Origin: Zeugodacus cucurbitae
Taxonomy: Eukaryota; Arthropoda; Insecta; Diptera; Tephritidae
Assembly: GCF_028554725.1 (NCBI RefSeq)
Contig: NC_071670.1
Span: 24,360,001 to 24,424,000, forward strand
Length of the DNA stretch: 64,000 bases
Direction: 5' to 3'
Shown: piece by piece, positions 31,401 through 44,000 of the stretch
Position numbering within the stretch: position 1 is the stretch's first letter
How the letters are laid out: each line of letters begins with the position of its first letter
Notes under the pieces: generated by a model
What the model was told of the DNA's origin: nothing
The model's database searches: none
What the model saw: only the letters and a program-made list of their open reading frames with translations
Translations under genes and position numbers: made by a program

Positions 31401-31906
31401 ATCAAGTTCACTTTCTTGCAAGTTAAATATCGACAAATAAAAACATAAAGAACATTTATTCATAATCATTTATTTTGTATTTTATCACATGTAAGATAAA
31501 AGTTCACTTTCCTGCAAGTTAAATACCGACAAATAAAAACATAAAGAATGTTTATTCATAATCATTTATTTTGTATTTTATCACATTTAATATCAAAGTT
31601 CACTTTCTTGCAAGTTGTTTATCGACAAATAGAAACATAAAGAATGTTTATTCATAATCATTTATTTTGTATTTTTATCAGATTTATGATCAAGTTCACA
31701 TTCTTGCAAGTTGCATATTGACAAATAAAAACATAAAGAACATTTATTCATAATCATTTATTTTGTATTTTTATCAGATTTATGAGCAAGTTCACATTCT
31801 TGCAAGTTGAATATTGACAAATAAAAACATAAAGAACATTTATTCATAATCATTTATTTTGTATTTTATCACATGTAACATAAAAGTTCACTTTCCCGCA
31901 AGTTAA

Positions 31907-31908
31907 AT
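31907..31908. other. 2-bp target-site duplication (AT), left copy
   Basis: AT at 31907-31908 is repeated at 35091-35092. Empty paralogous sites with the same rare CATGTAACATAAAAG variant (near 36306, 39657 and 45227) read straight through GTTAAATACCGAC, confirming that the target lost nothing and gained only these 2 bp. The 2 bp could equally be junction microhomology. Confidence 0.8.
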
Positions 31909-31932
31909 GTATGTGATTGGCGTTGCAACCGT
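31909..31932 (-). other. RTE element 3' tail
   Basis: Only 24 bp separate the stop codon from the satellite. The tail, with TTGCAACGCCAATC in it, ends CACATAC and has no poly(A). Such a short 3' UTR, with the last codons of the ORF doubling as 3' recognition sequence, is typical of RTE elements. Confidence 0.75.
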
Positions 31933-34062
31933 TTAGCCGGTTATAGCCGAATCGACGATAGTGCGCCACCTGTCTCTCTCCTTCGCAGTTCGGCGCCAGT
32001 TGGAGATCCCAAGTGTAACCAGGTCGCTCTCCACCTGGTCCCTCCAACGGAGTGGAGGCCTTCCCCTTCCTCGGCTTCCTCCGGCGGATACTCCATCGAA
32101 CACTTTCAGGGCTGGAGTGTTTTCGTCCATTCTGACAACATGACCTAGCCAGCGTAGCCGCTGTCTTTTTATTCGCTGAACTATGTCAATGTCGTCGTAT
32201 AACTCGTACAGCTCATCGTTCCATCGTCTGCGGTATTCGCCGTTGCCAATGTTCTGAGGACCATAAATCTTGCGCAAAATTTTCCTCTCGAAAACTCCTA
32301 GTGTCGTCTCATCTGATGTTGACATCGTCCAAGCTTCTGCACCGTAAAGCAGGACGGGAATGATAAGCGACTTGTAGAGCTTGATTTTGGTTCGTCGAGA
32401 GAGGACTTTACTGTTCAACTGCCTACTCAGTCCAAAGTAGCACCTGTTGGCAAGAGTTATTCTGCGCTGGATTTCGAGGCTGACATTGTTCGTGTTGTTG
32501 ATGCTGGTTCCCAGGTATACGAAATTATCTACGACCTCGAAGTTATGACTGTCAACAGTGACGTGGGAGCCAAGACGCGAATGCGCCGACTGTTTGTTTG
32601 ATGACAGGAGATATTTCGTCTTGTCCTCATTCACCTCCAGACCCATTCGCTTCGCCTCCTTATCCATGCGGGAAAAAGCAGAACAAACGGCGCGGTTGTT
32701 GCTTCCGATGATATCAATATCATCGGCGTACGCCAGGAGCTGTACACTCTTGTAGAAGATTGTACCTTCTCGGTTTAGCTCTGCAGCTCTTATAATTTTT
32801 TCCAGCATCAGGTTAAAGAAGTCGCACGATAGTGAGTCACCTTGTCTGAAACCTCGTTTGGTATCGAACGGCTCGGAGTGGTCCTTCCCAATCATGACGG
32901 AGCTTTTGGTGTTGCTCAACGTCAATTTACACAGCCGTATTAGTTTTGCGGGGATACCAAATTCAGACATCGCGGCGTAAAGGCAACTCCTTTTCGTGCT
33001 GTCGAAAGCAGCTTTAAAATCGACAAAAAGGTGGTGTGTGTCGATCCTCTTTTCTCGGGTCTTTTCCAAGATTTGGCGCATGGTGAATATCTGGTCAGTT
33101 GTCGATTTTCCAGGTCTAAAGCCACACTGATAAGGTCCAATCAGTTTGTTGACGGTGGGCTTTAGTCTTTCACACAATACGCTCGATAGAACCTTGTATG
33201 CGATATTTAGGAGGCTGATCCCACGGTAATTGGCGCAGATTGTGGGATCTCCCTTTTTATGGATTGGGCAGAGCACACTGAGATTCCAATCGTCAGGCAT
33301 GCTTTCTTCCGACCATATTCTGCAAAGAAGCTGATGCATGCACCTTATCAGTTCTTCGCCGCCGTATTTGAATAGTTCTGCCGGTAATCTATCGGCCCCC
33401 GCTGCTTTGTTGTTCTTCAAGCGGGTAATTGCTATTCGAATTTCTTCATGGTCGGGTAATGGAACATCTGTTCCATCGTCATCGATTGGGGGATCGGGTT
33501 CGCCATCTCCTGGTGTTGTACTCTCACTGCCATTCAGCAGGTCGGAGAAGTGTTCCCTCCATAATCCCAGTATGCCCTGGACATCAGTTACCAGATTACC
33601 ACCTTGGTCTCTACATGAGGATGCTCCGGTCTTGAAACCTTCGTTAAGTCGCTTCATTTTTTCATAAAATTTTCGAGCATTCCCTCTGTCTGCCAGCTTC
33701 TCAAGCTCTTCGTACTCACGCATTTCGGCCTCTTTCTTTTTTTGTCTGCAAATGCGTCTCGCTTCCCTCTTCAGCTCTCGGTATCTATCCCATCCCGCTC
33801 GTGTTGTGGTCGTTTGCAATGTTGCGAGGTAGGCAGTCTGTTTTCTCTCCGCTGCGAGACGGCACTCCTCATCGTACCAGCTTGTTTTTTGTCGTTGCCG
33901 AAAACCAATTGTTTCGGCTGCAGCGGTACGCAGTGAGTTTGAGATGCCGTTCCACAGTTCCCTTATACCGAGATGCTGATGAATGCTCTCAGAGAGCAGG
34001 AGTGCAAGTCGAGTAGAGTATTTCGTGGCTGTCTGTTGCGATTGCAGCTTTTCGACGTCGAA
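31933..34062 (-). pseudogene. RTE ORF, linker + reverse transcriptase part (frame broken)
   Basis: From FDVEKL at 34062 to the TAA at 31935-31933 the frame is open for 709 codons. It starts exactly where the endonuclease frame loses sense, and no ATG is needed because it continues the upstream ORF. The order is a basic, charged linker (about 33.9-33.6 kb), then RT motifs: ANYRGISLLN, QCGFRPGKSTTDQI, LFVDFKAAFDS (first catalytic Asp), GFRQGDSLSCDFFN, LLAYADDIDIIG (YADD at 32730-32719), GLEVNEDKTKYL and YLGTSIN. A C-terminal region follows with LYGAEAWTM and RLRWLGHVVRM, then GRGRPPLRWRD. All core residues are present. The motif GDSLSC differs from the GDxLS forms with Pro or Gly that I would expect. 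It acts with the endonuclease in target-primed reverse transcription. Fitness of this copy is lost through the frame break only. Confidence 0.92.
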
Positions 34063-34844
34063 TAATGGTCCGAGTCTATATTTGGTTCTCCGAGCGTACG
34101 CACGTCTAAAACACAGGAGACATGTCTTCCGTCTATCACAACGTGATCGATTTGGTTTCGCGTATTTCGATCAGGAGACAGCCAAGTAGCTTGATGTATT
34201 TTCTTATGCTGGAATCTGGTACTACAGACGACCATATTTCGGGCCCCAGCGAAGTCGATCAGCCTCAGGCCGTTTGGCGATGTTTCGTCATGGAGGCTGA
34301 ATTTTCCGACTGTTGTGCCAAAGACACCTTCTTTACCCACCCTGGCGTTAAAATCACCAAGCACGACTTTTACATCGTGGCGGGGGCAGCGCTCATAGGT
34401 GCGTTCTAGGCGCTCATAAAAAGCATCTTTGGTCACATCGTCGTTCTCTTCCGTTGGGGCGTGGGCGCAAATCAGCGATATGTTGAAGAACCTCGCTTTG
34501 ATGCGGATTGTGGCTAGACGTTCATCCACCGGGGTGAATGCCAGGACTCTGCGACGGAGTCTCTCTCCCACCACAAATCCAACACCAAATTTGCGCTCCT
34601 TTATATGGTAGATGTCACAAGGACCCACCTTCTTCCGTCCTTGTCCCGTCCATCGCACTTCTTGGATGGCGGTGATGTCAGCCTTAAGTCGTATGAGGAC
34701 ATCAACCAGCTGGGCTGAGGCACCTTCCCAATTAAGGGTCCGGACATTCCAGGTGCATGCCCTTATATCATTATCCTTAAAACGTTTGCAGGGGTCGTCA
34801 TCAAAAGGGGGGTGTCTCATCCGAGGCTTTCGTAGATTTTTCAT
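34062..34844 (-). pseudogene. RTE ORF, N-terminal AP-endonuclease part (frame broken)
   Basis: This encodes 261 in-frame residues of an exonuclease/endonuclease/phosphatase-fold apurinic endonuclease, which nicks target DNA to prime reverse transcription. Visible motifs in order: TWNVRTLN (N33), the AIQEVRW box (E62), HAPTEEND (about 128-134), LGDFNARVG (D164, N166), SPNGLRLIDF (N191), ATWLSPD (W221), QIDHV (D233, H234) and SDHY (D259, H260). All expected catalytic positions are present. The ATG at 34844 is a sensible start because an in-frame TAA lies 5 codons upstream. After Y261 the frame leaves the family pattern and runs 32 unrelated residues to a stop at 33963. In related elements one continuous protein links this domain to the RT, so this is the front half of one broken ORF. 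Confidence 0.9.
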
Positions 34845-35090
34845 TGGGGGGTGTTTTTATGTGGTGGGTCCCAAACCCTACGCACAACCGCATAAGCGGG
34901 CTTCGCCTTCTCACTTTAGCTCGCCTTCAAACGGATGTCTGTTGGCTACCCAGAGGATACTTGGTCTAAAACCGGAAGTAGTGAGCTGCTTGAACCATGT
35001 GGAGAAGAATCGTTTCTGGCCACTCCCAAGTGAGTGACAATCAAAAACTTTCCTCACTTGCGTGAACTTCTACACATGATCCCATCCTCC
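34845..35090 (-). other. RTE element 5' untranslated leader
   Basis: About 246 bp between the satellite junction and the endonuclease start codon on the minus strand. I see no ORF with family character here. A small hairpin, CCGCTTATGCGG, lies near 34890. The junction with satellite DNA is abrupt, with no extra nucleotides. Whether a few bases of a longer 5' end are missing cannot be told from one copy. Confidence 0.75.
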
Positions 35091-38000
35091 ATACCGACAA
35101 ATAAAAACATAAAGAATGTTTATTCATAATCATTTATTTTGTATTTTATCACATTTAATATCAAAGTTCACTTTCCTGCAAGTTAAATATCGACAAATAA
35201 AAACATAAAGAATGTTTATTCATAATCATTTATTTTGTATTTTATCACATTTAATATCAAAGTTCACTTTCTTGCAAGTTGTTTATCGACAAATAGAAAC
35301 ATAAAGAATGTTTATTCATAATCATTTATTTTGTATTTTTATCAGATTTATGATCAAGTTCACATTCTTGCAAGTTGAATATTGACAAATAAGAACATAA
35401 AGAACATTTATTCATAATCATTTATTTTGTATTTTATCACATTTAAGATCAAAGTTCACTTTCTTGCAAGTTGTTTATCGACAAATAGAAACATAAAGAA
35501 TGTTAATTCATAATCATTTATTTTGTAGTTTTATCAGATATATGATCAAGTTCACTTTCTTGCAAGTTAAATATCGACAAATAAAAACATAAAGAATGTT
35601 TACTCATAATCATTTATTTTGTATTTTTATCAGATTTATGATCAAGTTCATTTTCTTGCAAGTTGTTTATCGACAAATAAAAACATAAAGAACATTTATT
35701 CTTAATCATTTATTTTGTATTTTATCACATGTAAGATAAAAGTTCACTTTCCTGCAATTTAAATATCGACAAATAAAAACATAAAGAATGTTTATTCCTA
35801 ATCATTTATTAAGTATTTTATCACATTTAATATCAAAGTTCACATTCTAGCAAATTGAATATTGACAAATAAAAACATAAAGAACATTTATTCATAATCA
35901 TTTATTTTGTATTTTATCACATATAAGATAAAAGTTCACTTTCCTGCAAGTTAAATATCGACAAATAAAAACATAAAGAACATAAATTCATAATCATTTA
36001 TTTTGTATTTTATCACATTTAATATCAAAGTTCACTTTCTTGCAAGTTGTTTATCGACAAATAGAAACATAAAGAATGTTTATTCATAATCATTTATTTT
36101 GTATTTTTATCAGATTTATGATCAAGTTCACATTCTTGCAAGTTGCATATTGACAAATAAAAACATAAAGAACATTTATTCATAATCATTTATTTTGTAT
36201 TTTTATCAGATTTATGATCAAGTTCACATTCTTGCAAGTTGAATATTGACAAATAAAAACATAAAGAACATTTATTCATAATCATTTATTTTGTATTTTA
36301 TCACATGTAACATAAAAGTTCACTTTCCCGCAAGTTAAATACCGACAAATAAAAACATAAAGAATGTTTATTCATAATCATTTATTTTGTATTTTATCAC
36401 ATTTAATATCAAAGTTCACTTTCCTGCAAGTTAAATACCGACAAATAAAAACATAAAGAATGTTTATTCATAATCATTTATTTTGTATTTTATCACATGT
36501 AAGATAAAAGTTCACTTTCCCGCAAGTTAAATACCGACAAATAAAAACGTAAAGAATGTTTATTGCTAATCATTTATTTTGTATTTTATCACATTTAATA
36601 TCAAAGTTCACTTTCCTGCAAGTTAAATATCGACAAATAAAAACATAAAGAATGTTTATTCATAATCATATATTTTGTATTTTATCACATTTAATATCAA
36701 AGTTCAATTTCTTGCAAGTTGTTTATCGACAAATAGAAACATAAAGAATGTTAATTCATAATCATTTATTTTGTAGTTTTATCAGATTTATGATCAAGTT
36801 CACTTTCTTGCAAGTTAAATATCGACAAATAAAAACATAAAGAATGTTTACTCATAATCATTTATTTTGTATTTTTATCAGATTTATGATCAAGTTCATT
36901 TTCTTGCAAGTTGTTTATCAACAAATAAAAACATAAAGAACATTTATTCTTAATCATTTATTTTGTATTTTATCACATGTAAGATAAAATTTCACTTTCC
37001 CGCAAGTTAAATACCGACAAATAAAAACATAAAGAATGTTTATTCTTAATCATTTATTTTGTATTTTATCACATTTAAAGTTCACTTTCCTGCAAGTTAA
37101 ATATCGACAAATAAAAACATAAAGAATGTTTATTCATAATCATTTATTTTGTATTTTATCACATTTAATATCAAAGTTCACTTTCTTGCAAGTTGTTTAT
37201 CGACAAATAGAAACATAAAGAATGTTTATTCATAATCATTTATTTTGTATTTTTATCAGATTTATGATCAAGTTCACATTCTTGCAAGTTGAATATTGAC
37301 AAATAAGAACATAAAGAACATTTATTCATAATCATTTATTTTGTATTTTATCACATTTAAGATCAAAGTTCACTTTCTTGCAAGTTGTTTATCGACAAAT
37401 AGAAACATAAAGAATGTTAATTCATAATCATTTATTTTGTAGTTTTATCAGATTTATGATCAAGTTCACTTTCTTGCAAGTTAAATATCGACAAATAAAA
37501 ACATAAAGAATGTTTACTCATAATCATTTATTTTGTATTTTTATCAGATTTATGATCAAGTTCATTTTCTTGCAAGTTGTTTATCGACAAATAAAAACAT
37601 AAAGAACATTTATACTTAATCATTTATTTTGTATTTTATCACATGTAAGATAAAAGTTCACTTTCCTGCAATTTAAATATCGACAAATAAAAACATAAAG
37701 AATGTTTATTCCTAATCATTTATTTTGTATTTTATCACATTTAATATCAAAGTTCACATTCTAGCAAATTGAATATTGACAAATAAAAACATAAAGAACA
37801 TTTATTCATAATCATTTATTTTGTATTTTATCACATATAAGATAAAAGTTCACTTTCCTGCAAGTTAAATATCGACAAATAAAAACATAAAGAACATAAA
37901 TTCATAATCATTTATTTTGTATTTTATCACATTTAATATCAAAGTTCACTTTCTTGCAAGTTGTTTATCGACAAATAGAAATATAAAGAATGGTTATTCA

Positions 38001-41000
38001 TAATCATTTATTTTGTATTTTTATCAGATTTATGATCAAGTTCACATTCTTGCAAGTTGAATATTGACAAATAAAAACATAAAGAACATTTATTCATAAT
38101 CATTTATTTTGTATTTTATCACATTTAAGATCAAAGTTCCTTTTCTTGCAAGTTGAATATCGACAAATAAAAGCATAAAGTATGTTTATTCATAATCATT
38201 TACTTTGTATTTTATCACATTTAAGATCAAAGTTCACTTTCTTGTAAGTTGTTTATCGACAAATAGAAACATAAAGAATGTTTATTCATAATCATTTATT
38301 TTGTATTTTTATCAGATTTATGATCAAGTTCACTTTTTGCAAGTTAAATATCGACAAATAAAAACATAAAGAATGTTTACTCATAATCATTTATTTTGTA
38401 TTTTTATCAGATTTATGATCAAGTTCACATTCTTGCAAGTTGAATATTGACAAACAAAAACATAAAGAACATTTATTCATAATCATTTATTTTGTATTTT
38501 ATCACATTTAAGATCAAAGTTCACTTTCTTGCAAGTTGTTTATCGACAACTGGAAACATAAAGAACATTTATTCATAATCATTTATTTTATATTTTATCA
38601 GATTTTAGATAAAAGTTCACTTTCGTGCAAGTTGAATATCGACAAATAAAAGACATAAAGAAAACAAATTCATAATTATTTATTTTGTATTTTAACACAT
38701 TTAAGGTCAAAGTTCACTTTCTTGCAAGTTGTTTATCGACAAATAGAAATATAAAGAATGGTTATTCATAATCATTTATTTTGCATTTTATCAGATTTAT
38801 GATCAAGTTCACATTCTTGCAAGTTGAATATTGACAAATAAAAACATAAAGAACATTTATTCATAATCATTTATTTTGTATTTTATCACATTTAATATCA
38901 AAGTTCACTTTCTTGCAAGTTGTTTATCGACAAATAGAAACATAAAGAATGTTTATTCATAATCATTTATTTTGTATTTTTATCAGATTTATGATCAAGT
39001 TCACATTCTTGCAAGTTGAATATTGACAAATAAGAACATAAAGAACATTTATTCATAATCATTTATTTTGTATTTTATCACATTTAAGATCAAAGTTCAC
39101 TTTCTTGCAAGTTGTTTATCGACAAATAGAAACATAAAGAATGTTAATTCATAATCATTTATTTTGTAGTTTTATCAGATTTATGATCAAGTTCACTTTC
39201 TTGCAAGTTAAATATCGACAAATAAAAACATAAAGAACATTTATTCATAATCATTTATTTTGTATTTTATCACATGTAAGATAAAAGTTCACTTTCCTGC
39301 AAGTTAAATACCGACAAATAAAAACATAAAGAATGTTTATTCATAATCATTTATTTTGTATTTTATCACATTTAATATCAAAGTTCACTTTCTTGCAAGT
39401 TGTTTATCGACAAATAGAAACATAAAGAATGTTTATTCATAATCATTTATTTTGTATTTTTATCAGATTTATGATCAAGTTCACATTCTTGCAAGTTGCA
39501 TATTGACAAATAAAAACATAAAGAACATTTATTCATAATCATTTATTTTGTATTTTTATCAGATTTATGATCAAGTTCACATTCTTGCAAGTTGAATATT
39601 GACAAATAAAAACATAAAGAACATTTATTCATAATCATTTATTTTGTATTTTATCACATGTAACATAAAAGTTCACTTTCCCGCAAGTTAAATACCGACA
39701 AATAAAAACATAAAGAATGTTTATTCATAATCATTTATTTTGTATTTTATCACATTTAATATCAAAGTTCACTTTCCTGCAAGTTAAATATCGACAAATA
39801 AAAACATAAAGAATGTTTATTCATAATCATTTATTTTGTATTTTATCACATGTAAGATAAAAGTTCACTTTCCCGCAAGTTAAATACCGACAAATAAAAA
39901 CGTAAAGAATGTTTATTGCTAATCATTTATTTTGTATTTTATCACATTTAATATCAAAGTTCACTTTCCTGCAAGTTAAATATCGACAAATAAAAACATA
40001 AAGAATGTTTATTCATAATCATTTATTTTGTAGTTTTATCAGATTTATGATCAAGTTCACTTTCTTGCAAGTTAAATATCGACAAATAAAAACATAAAGA
40101 ATGTTTACTCATAATCATTTATTTTGTATTTTTATCAGATTTATGATCAAGTTCATTTTCTTGCAAGTTGTTTATCAACAAATAAAAACATAAAGAACAT
40201 TTATTCTTAATCATTTATTTTGTATTTTTATCAGATTTATGATCAAGTTCATTTTCTTGCAAGTTGTTTATCAACAAATAAAAACATAAAGAACATTTAT
40301 TCTTAATCATTTATTTTGTATTTTATCACATGTAAGATAAAAGTTCACTTTCCTGCAAGTTGAATATCGACAAATAGAAACATAAAGAATGTTTATTCAT
40401 AATCATTTATTTTGTATTTTATCACATTTAATATCAAAGTTCACTTTCTTGCAAGTTGTTTATCGACAAATAGAAATATAAAGAATGTTTATTCATAATC
40501 ATTTATTTTGTATTTTTATCAGATTTATGATCAAGTTCACATTCTTGCAAGTTGAATATTGACAAATAAAAACATAAAGAACATTTATTCATAATCATTT
40601 ATTTTGTATTTTATCACAATTAAGATCAAAGTTCCTTTTCTTGCAAGTTGAATATCGACAAATAAAAGCATAAAGAATGTTCATCCATAATCATTTACTT
40701 TGTATTTTATCACATTTAAGATCAAAGTTCACTTTCTTGTAAGTTGTTTATCGACAAATAGAAACATAAAGAATGTTTATTCATAATCATTTATTTTGTA
40801 TTTTTATCAGTTTTATGATCAAGTTCACTCTCTTGCAAGTTAAATATCGACAAATAAAAACATAAAGAATGTTTACTCATAATCATTTATTTTGTATTTT
40901 TATCAGATTTATGATCAAGTTCACATTCTTGCAAGTTGAATATTGACAAACAAAAACATAAAGAACATTTATTCATAATCATTTATTTTGTATTTTATCA

Positions 41001-44000
41001 CATTTATGATCAAAGTTCACTTTCTTGCAAGTTGTTTATCGACAACTGGAAACATAAAGAATGTTTATTCATAATCATTTATTTTGTATTTTATCACATT
41101 TAATATCAAAGTTCACTTTCTTGCAAGTTGTTTATCGACAAATAGAAACATAAAGAATGTTTATTCATAATCATTTATTTTGTATTTTTATCAGATTTAT
41201 GATCAAGTTCACATTCTTGCAAGTTGAATTTTGACAAATAAGAACATAAAGAACATTTATTCATAATCATTTATTTTGTATTTTATCACATTTAAGATCA
41301 AAGTTCACTTTCTTGCAAGTTGTTTATCGACAAATAGAAACATAAAGAATGTTAATTCATAATCATTTATTTTGTAGTTTTATCAGATTTATGATCAAGT
41401 TCACTTTCTTGCAAGTTAAATATCGACAAATAAAAACATAAAGAATGTTTACTCATAATCATTTATTTTGTATTTTTATCAGATTTATGATCAAGTTCAT
41501 TTTCTTGCAAGTTGTTTATCGACAAATAAAAACATAAAGAACATTTATTCTTAATCATTTATTTTGTATTTTATCACATGTAAGATAAAAGTTCACTTTC
41601 CTGCAATTTAAATATCGACAAATAAAAACATAAAGAATGTTTATTCCTAATCATTTATTTTGTATTTTATCACATTTAATATCAAAGTTCACATTCTAGC
41701 AAATTGAATATTGACAAATAAAAACATAAAGAATATTTATTCATAATCATTTATTTTGTATTTTATCACATATAAGATAAAAGTTCACTTTCCTGCAAGT
41801 TAAATATCGACAAATAAAAACATAAAGAACATAAATTCATAATCATTTATTTTGTATTTTATCACATTTAATATCAAAGTTCACTTGCAAGATGTTTATC
41901 GACAAATAGAAATATAAAGAATGTTTATTCATAATCATTTATTTTGTATTTTTATCAGATTTATGATCAAGTTCACATTCTTGCAAGTTGAATATTGACA
42001 AATAAAAACATAAAGAACATTTATTCATAATCATTTATTTTGTATTTTATCACATTTAAGATCAAAGTTCCTTTTCTTGCAAGTTGAATATCGACAAATA
42101 AAAGCATAAAGAATGTTCATTCATAATCATTTACTTTGTATTTTATCACATTTAAGATCAAAGTTCACTTTCTTGTAAGTTGTTTATCGACAAATAGAAA
42201 CATAAAGAATGTTTATTCATAATCATTTATTTTGTATTTTTATCAGATTTATGATCAAGTTCACTTTCTTGCAAGTTAAATATCGACAAATAAAAACATA
42301 AAGAATGTTTACTCATAATCATTTATTTTGTATTTTTATCAGATTTATGATCAAGTTCACATTCTTGCAAGTTGAATATTGGCAAACAAAAACATAAAGA
42401 ACATTTATTCATAATCATTTATTTTGTATTTTATCACATTTAAGATCAAAGTTCACTTTCTTGCAAGTTGTTTATTGACAACTGGAAACATAAAGAACAT
42501 TTATTCATAATCATTTATTTTATATTTTATCAGATTTTAGATAAAAGTTCACTTTCGTGCAAGTTGAATATCGACAAATAAAAGACATAAAGAAAACAAA
42601 TTCATAATTATTTATTTCGTATTTTAACACATTTAAGGTCAAAGTTCACCTTCTTGCGAGTTGAATATTAAAAATAAAAACATAAAGAACATTTATTCAT
42701 AATCTTTTATTTTGTATTTTTATCAGATTTATGATCAAAGTTCACATTCTTGCAAGTTGAATATTGACAAATAAAAACATAAAGAACATAAATTCATAAT
42801 CATTTATTTCGTATTTTATCACATTTAAGATCAAAGTTCACTTTCTTGCAAGTTGAATATTAAAAATAAAAACGTAAAGAATGTTTATTCATAATCATTT
42901 ATTTTGCATTTTATCAGATTTAATATCAAGTTCACATTCTTGCAAGTTGAATATTGACAAAAAAAAACATAAAGAACATTTATTCATAATCATTTATTTT
43001 GTATTTTATCACATTTAAGATCAAAGTTCCTTTTCTTGCAAGTTGATTATCGACAAATAAAAGCATAAAGAATGTTCATTCATAATCATTTACTTTGTAT
43101 TTTATCACATTTAAGATAAAAGTTCACTTTCTTGTAAGTTGTTTATCGACAAATAGAAACATAAAGAATGTTTATTCATAATCATTTATTTTGTATTTTA
43201 TCACATTTAAGATCAAAGTTCCTTTTCTTGCAAGTTGAATATCGACAAATAAAAGCATAAAGAATGTTCATTCATAATCATTTACTTTGTATTTTATCAC
43301 ATTTAAGATCAAAGTTCACTTTCTTGTAAGTTGTTTATCGACAAATAGAAACATAAAGAATGTTTATTCATAATCATTTATTTTGTATTTTTATCAGATT
43401 TATGATCAAGTTCACTTTCTTGCAAGTTAAATATCGACAAATAAAAACATAAAGAATGTTTACTCATAATCATTTATTTTGTATTTTTATCAGATTTATG
43501 ATCAAGTTCACTTTCTTGCAAGTTAAATATCGACAAATAAAAACATAAAGAATGTTTACTCATAATCATTTATTTTGTATTTTTATCAGATTTATGATCA
43601 AGTTCACATTCTTGCAAGTTGAATATTGGCAAACAAAAACATAAAGAACATTTATTCATAATCATTTATTTTGTATTTTATCACATTTAAGATCAAAGTT
43701 CACTTTCTTGCAAGTTGTTTATCGACAACTGGAAACATAAAGAACATTTATTCATAATCATTTATTTTATATTTTATCAGATTTTAGATAAAAGTTCACT
43801 TTCGTGCAAGTTGAATATCGACAAATAAAAGACATAAAGAAAACAAATTCATAATTATTTATTTCGTATTTTAACACATTTAAGGTCAAAGTTCACTTTC
43901 TTGCGAGTTGAATATTAAAAATAAAAACATAAAGAACATTTATTCATAATCTTTTATTTTGTATTTTTATCAGATTTATGATCACAGTTCACATTCTTGC

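Larger units (their letters stand above)
1..31908 (+). repeat. Left arm of 96-bp AT-rich satellite array
   Basis: Uninterrupted head-to-tail copies of a ~96-bp monomer fill this interval. Each copy carries the same landmarks in order: TTATTCATAATCATTTATTT, a TATTTTATCA block, AAGTTCAC, TGCAAGTT, then CGACAAATAAAAACATAAAG. Copies differ in three boxes. The monomer boundary reads agaaTGTttattc, agaaCATttattc, agaaCATaaattc or agaaCAGttattc. The middle reads catgtaagataaaag, catttaatatcaaag, gatttatgatcaag or catttaagatcaaag. The third box reads cctgcaagttaaatac, cttgcaagttgaatattg or cttgcaagttgtttatc. No frame of useful length is open. The array resumes after the insertion at 35091, so the two arms are one array. 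Centromeric or pericentromeric location is inference from structure only. Confidence 0.97.
24891..31908 (+). repeat. Satellite block rich in GACAACTGG variants, up to LINE
   Basis: Here a new variant appears, GTTTATCGACAACTGGAAAC (for example near 25305, 26271 and 27895). Others are ATATACTTTGTATTTT, TTTATTCCTAATC and GACAAACAAAAAC. One monomer near 27909 has lost most of the ATAATCATTTATT segment. Blocks duplicate at ~2866 bp (27436 versus 30301) and at 1248 bp (see the separate entry). The order is less regular than to the left. Confidence 0.8.
31909..35090 (-). mobile_element. RTE-clade non-LTR retrotransposon (LINE), near full length
   Basis: A 3182-bp element of clearly higher GC than its surroundings interrupts one monomer. 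Left flank ends AGTTAAAT (31901-31908) and right flank starts ATACCGAC (35091); together they rebuild the normal GTTAAATACCGAC, with only AT present twice. Read on the minus strand it has a ~246-bp 5' leader, an AP-endonuclease frame (from 34844), a reverse-transcriptase frame (to 31933) and a 24-bp 3' tail. The order APE then RT, no separate upstream ORF, and a very short 3' UTR fit the RTE clade, the group behind 'craniofacial development protein 2-like' hits. One frame break near 34062 makes it non-autonomous as it stands. It may have been active recently, since the rest reads cleanly. Confidence 0.93.

Noticed and set aside
33963..34061. Last 32 residues of the endonuclease-frame ORF as a real C-terminus
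   Set aside because: They follow the frame break and resemble nothing in the family, while the other frame over the same bases reads as the expected linker.
33338..34611. Plus-strand open frames inside the LINE (also 31961-32143, 32558-32755, 33742-34016, 34612-35037)
   Set aside because: They are antisense shadows of the minus-strand endonuclease/RT frames and have no recognisable domains or motifs.
31909..35090. Host craniofacial development protein 2 gene
   Set aside because: That name in insects reflects an RTE endonuclease domain; the adjoining RT and insertion junctions show it is a transposable element.
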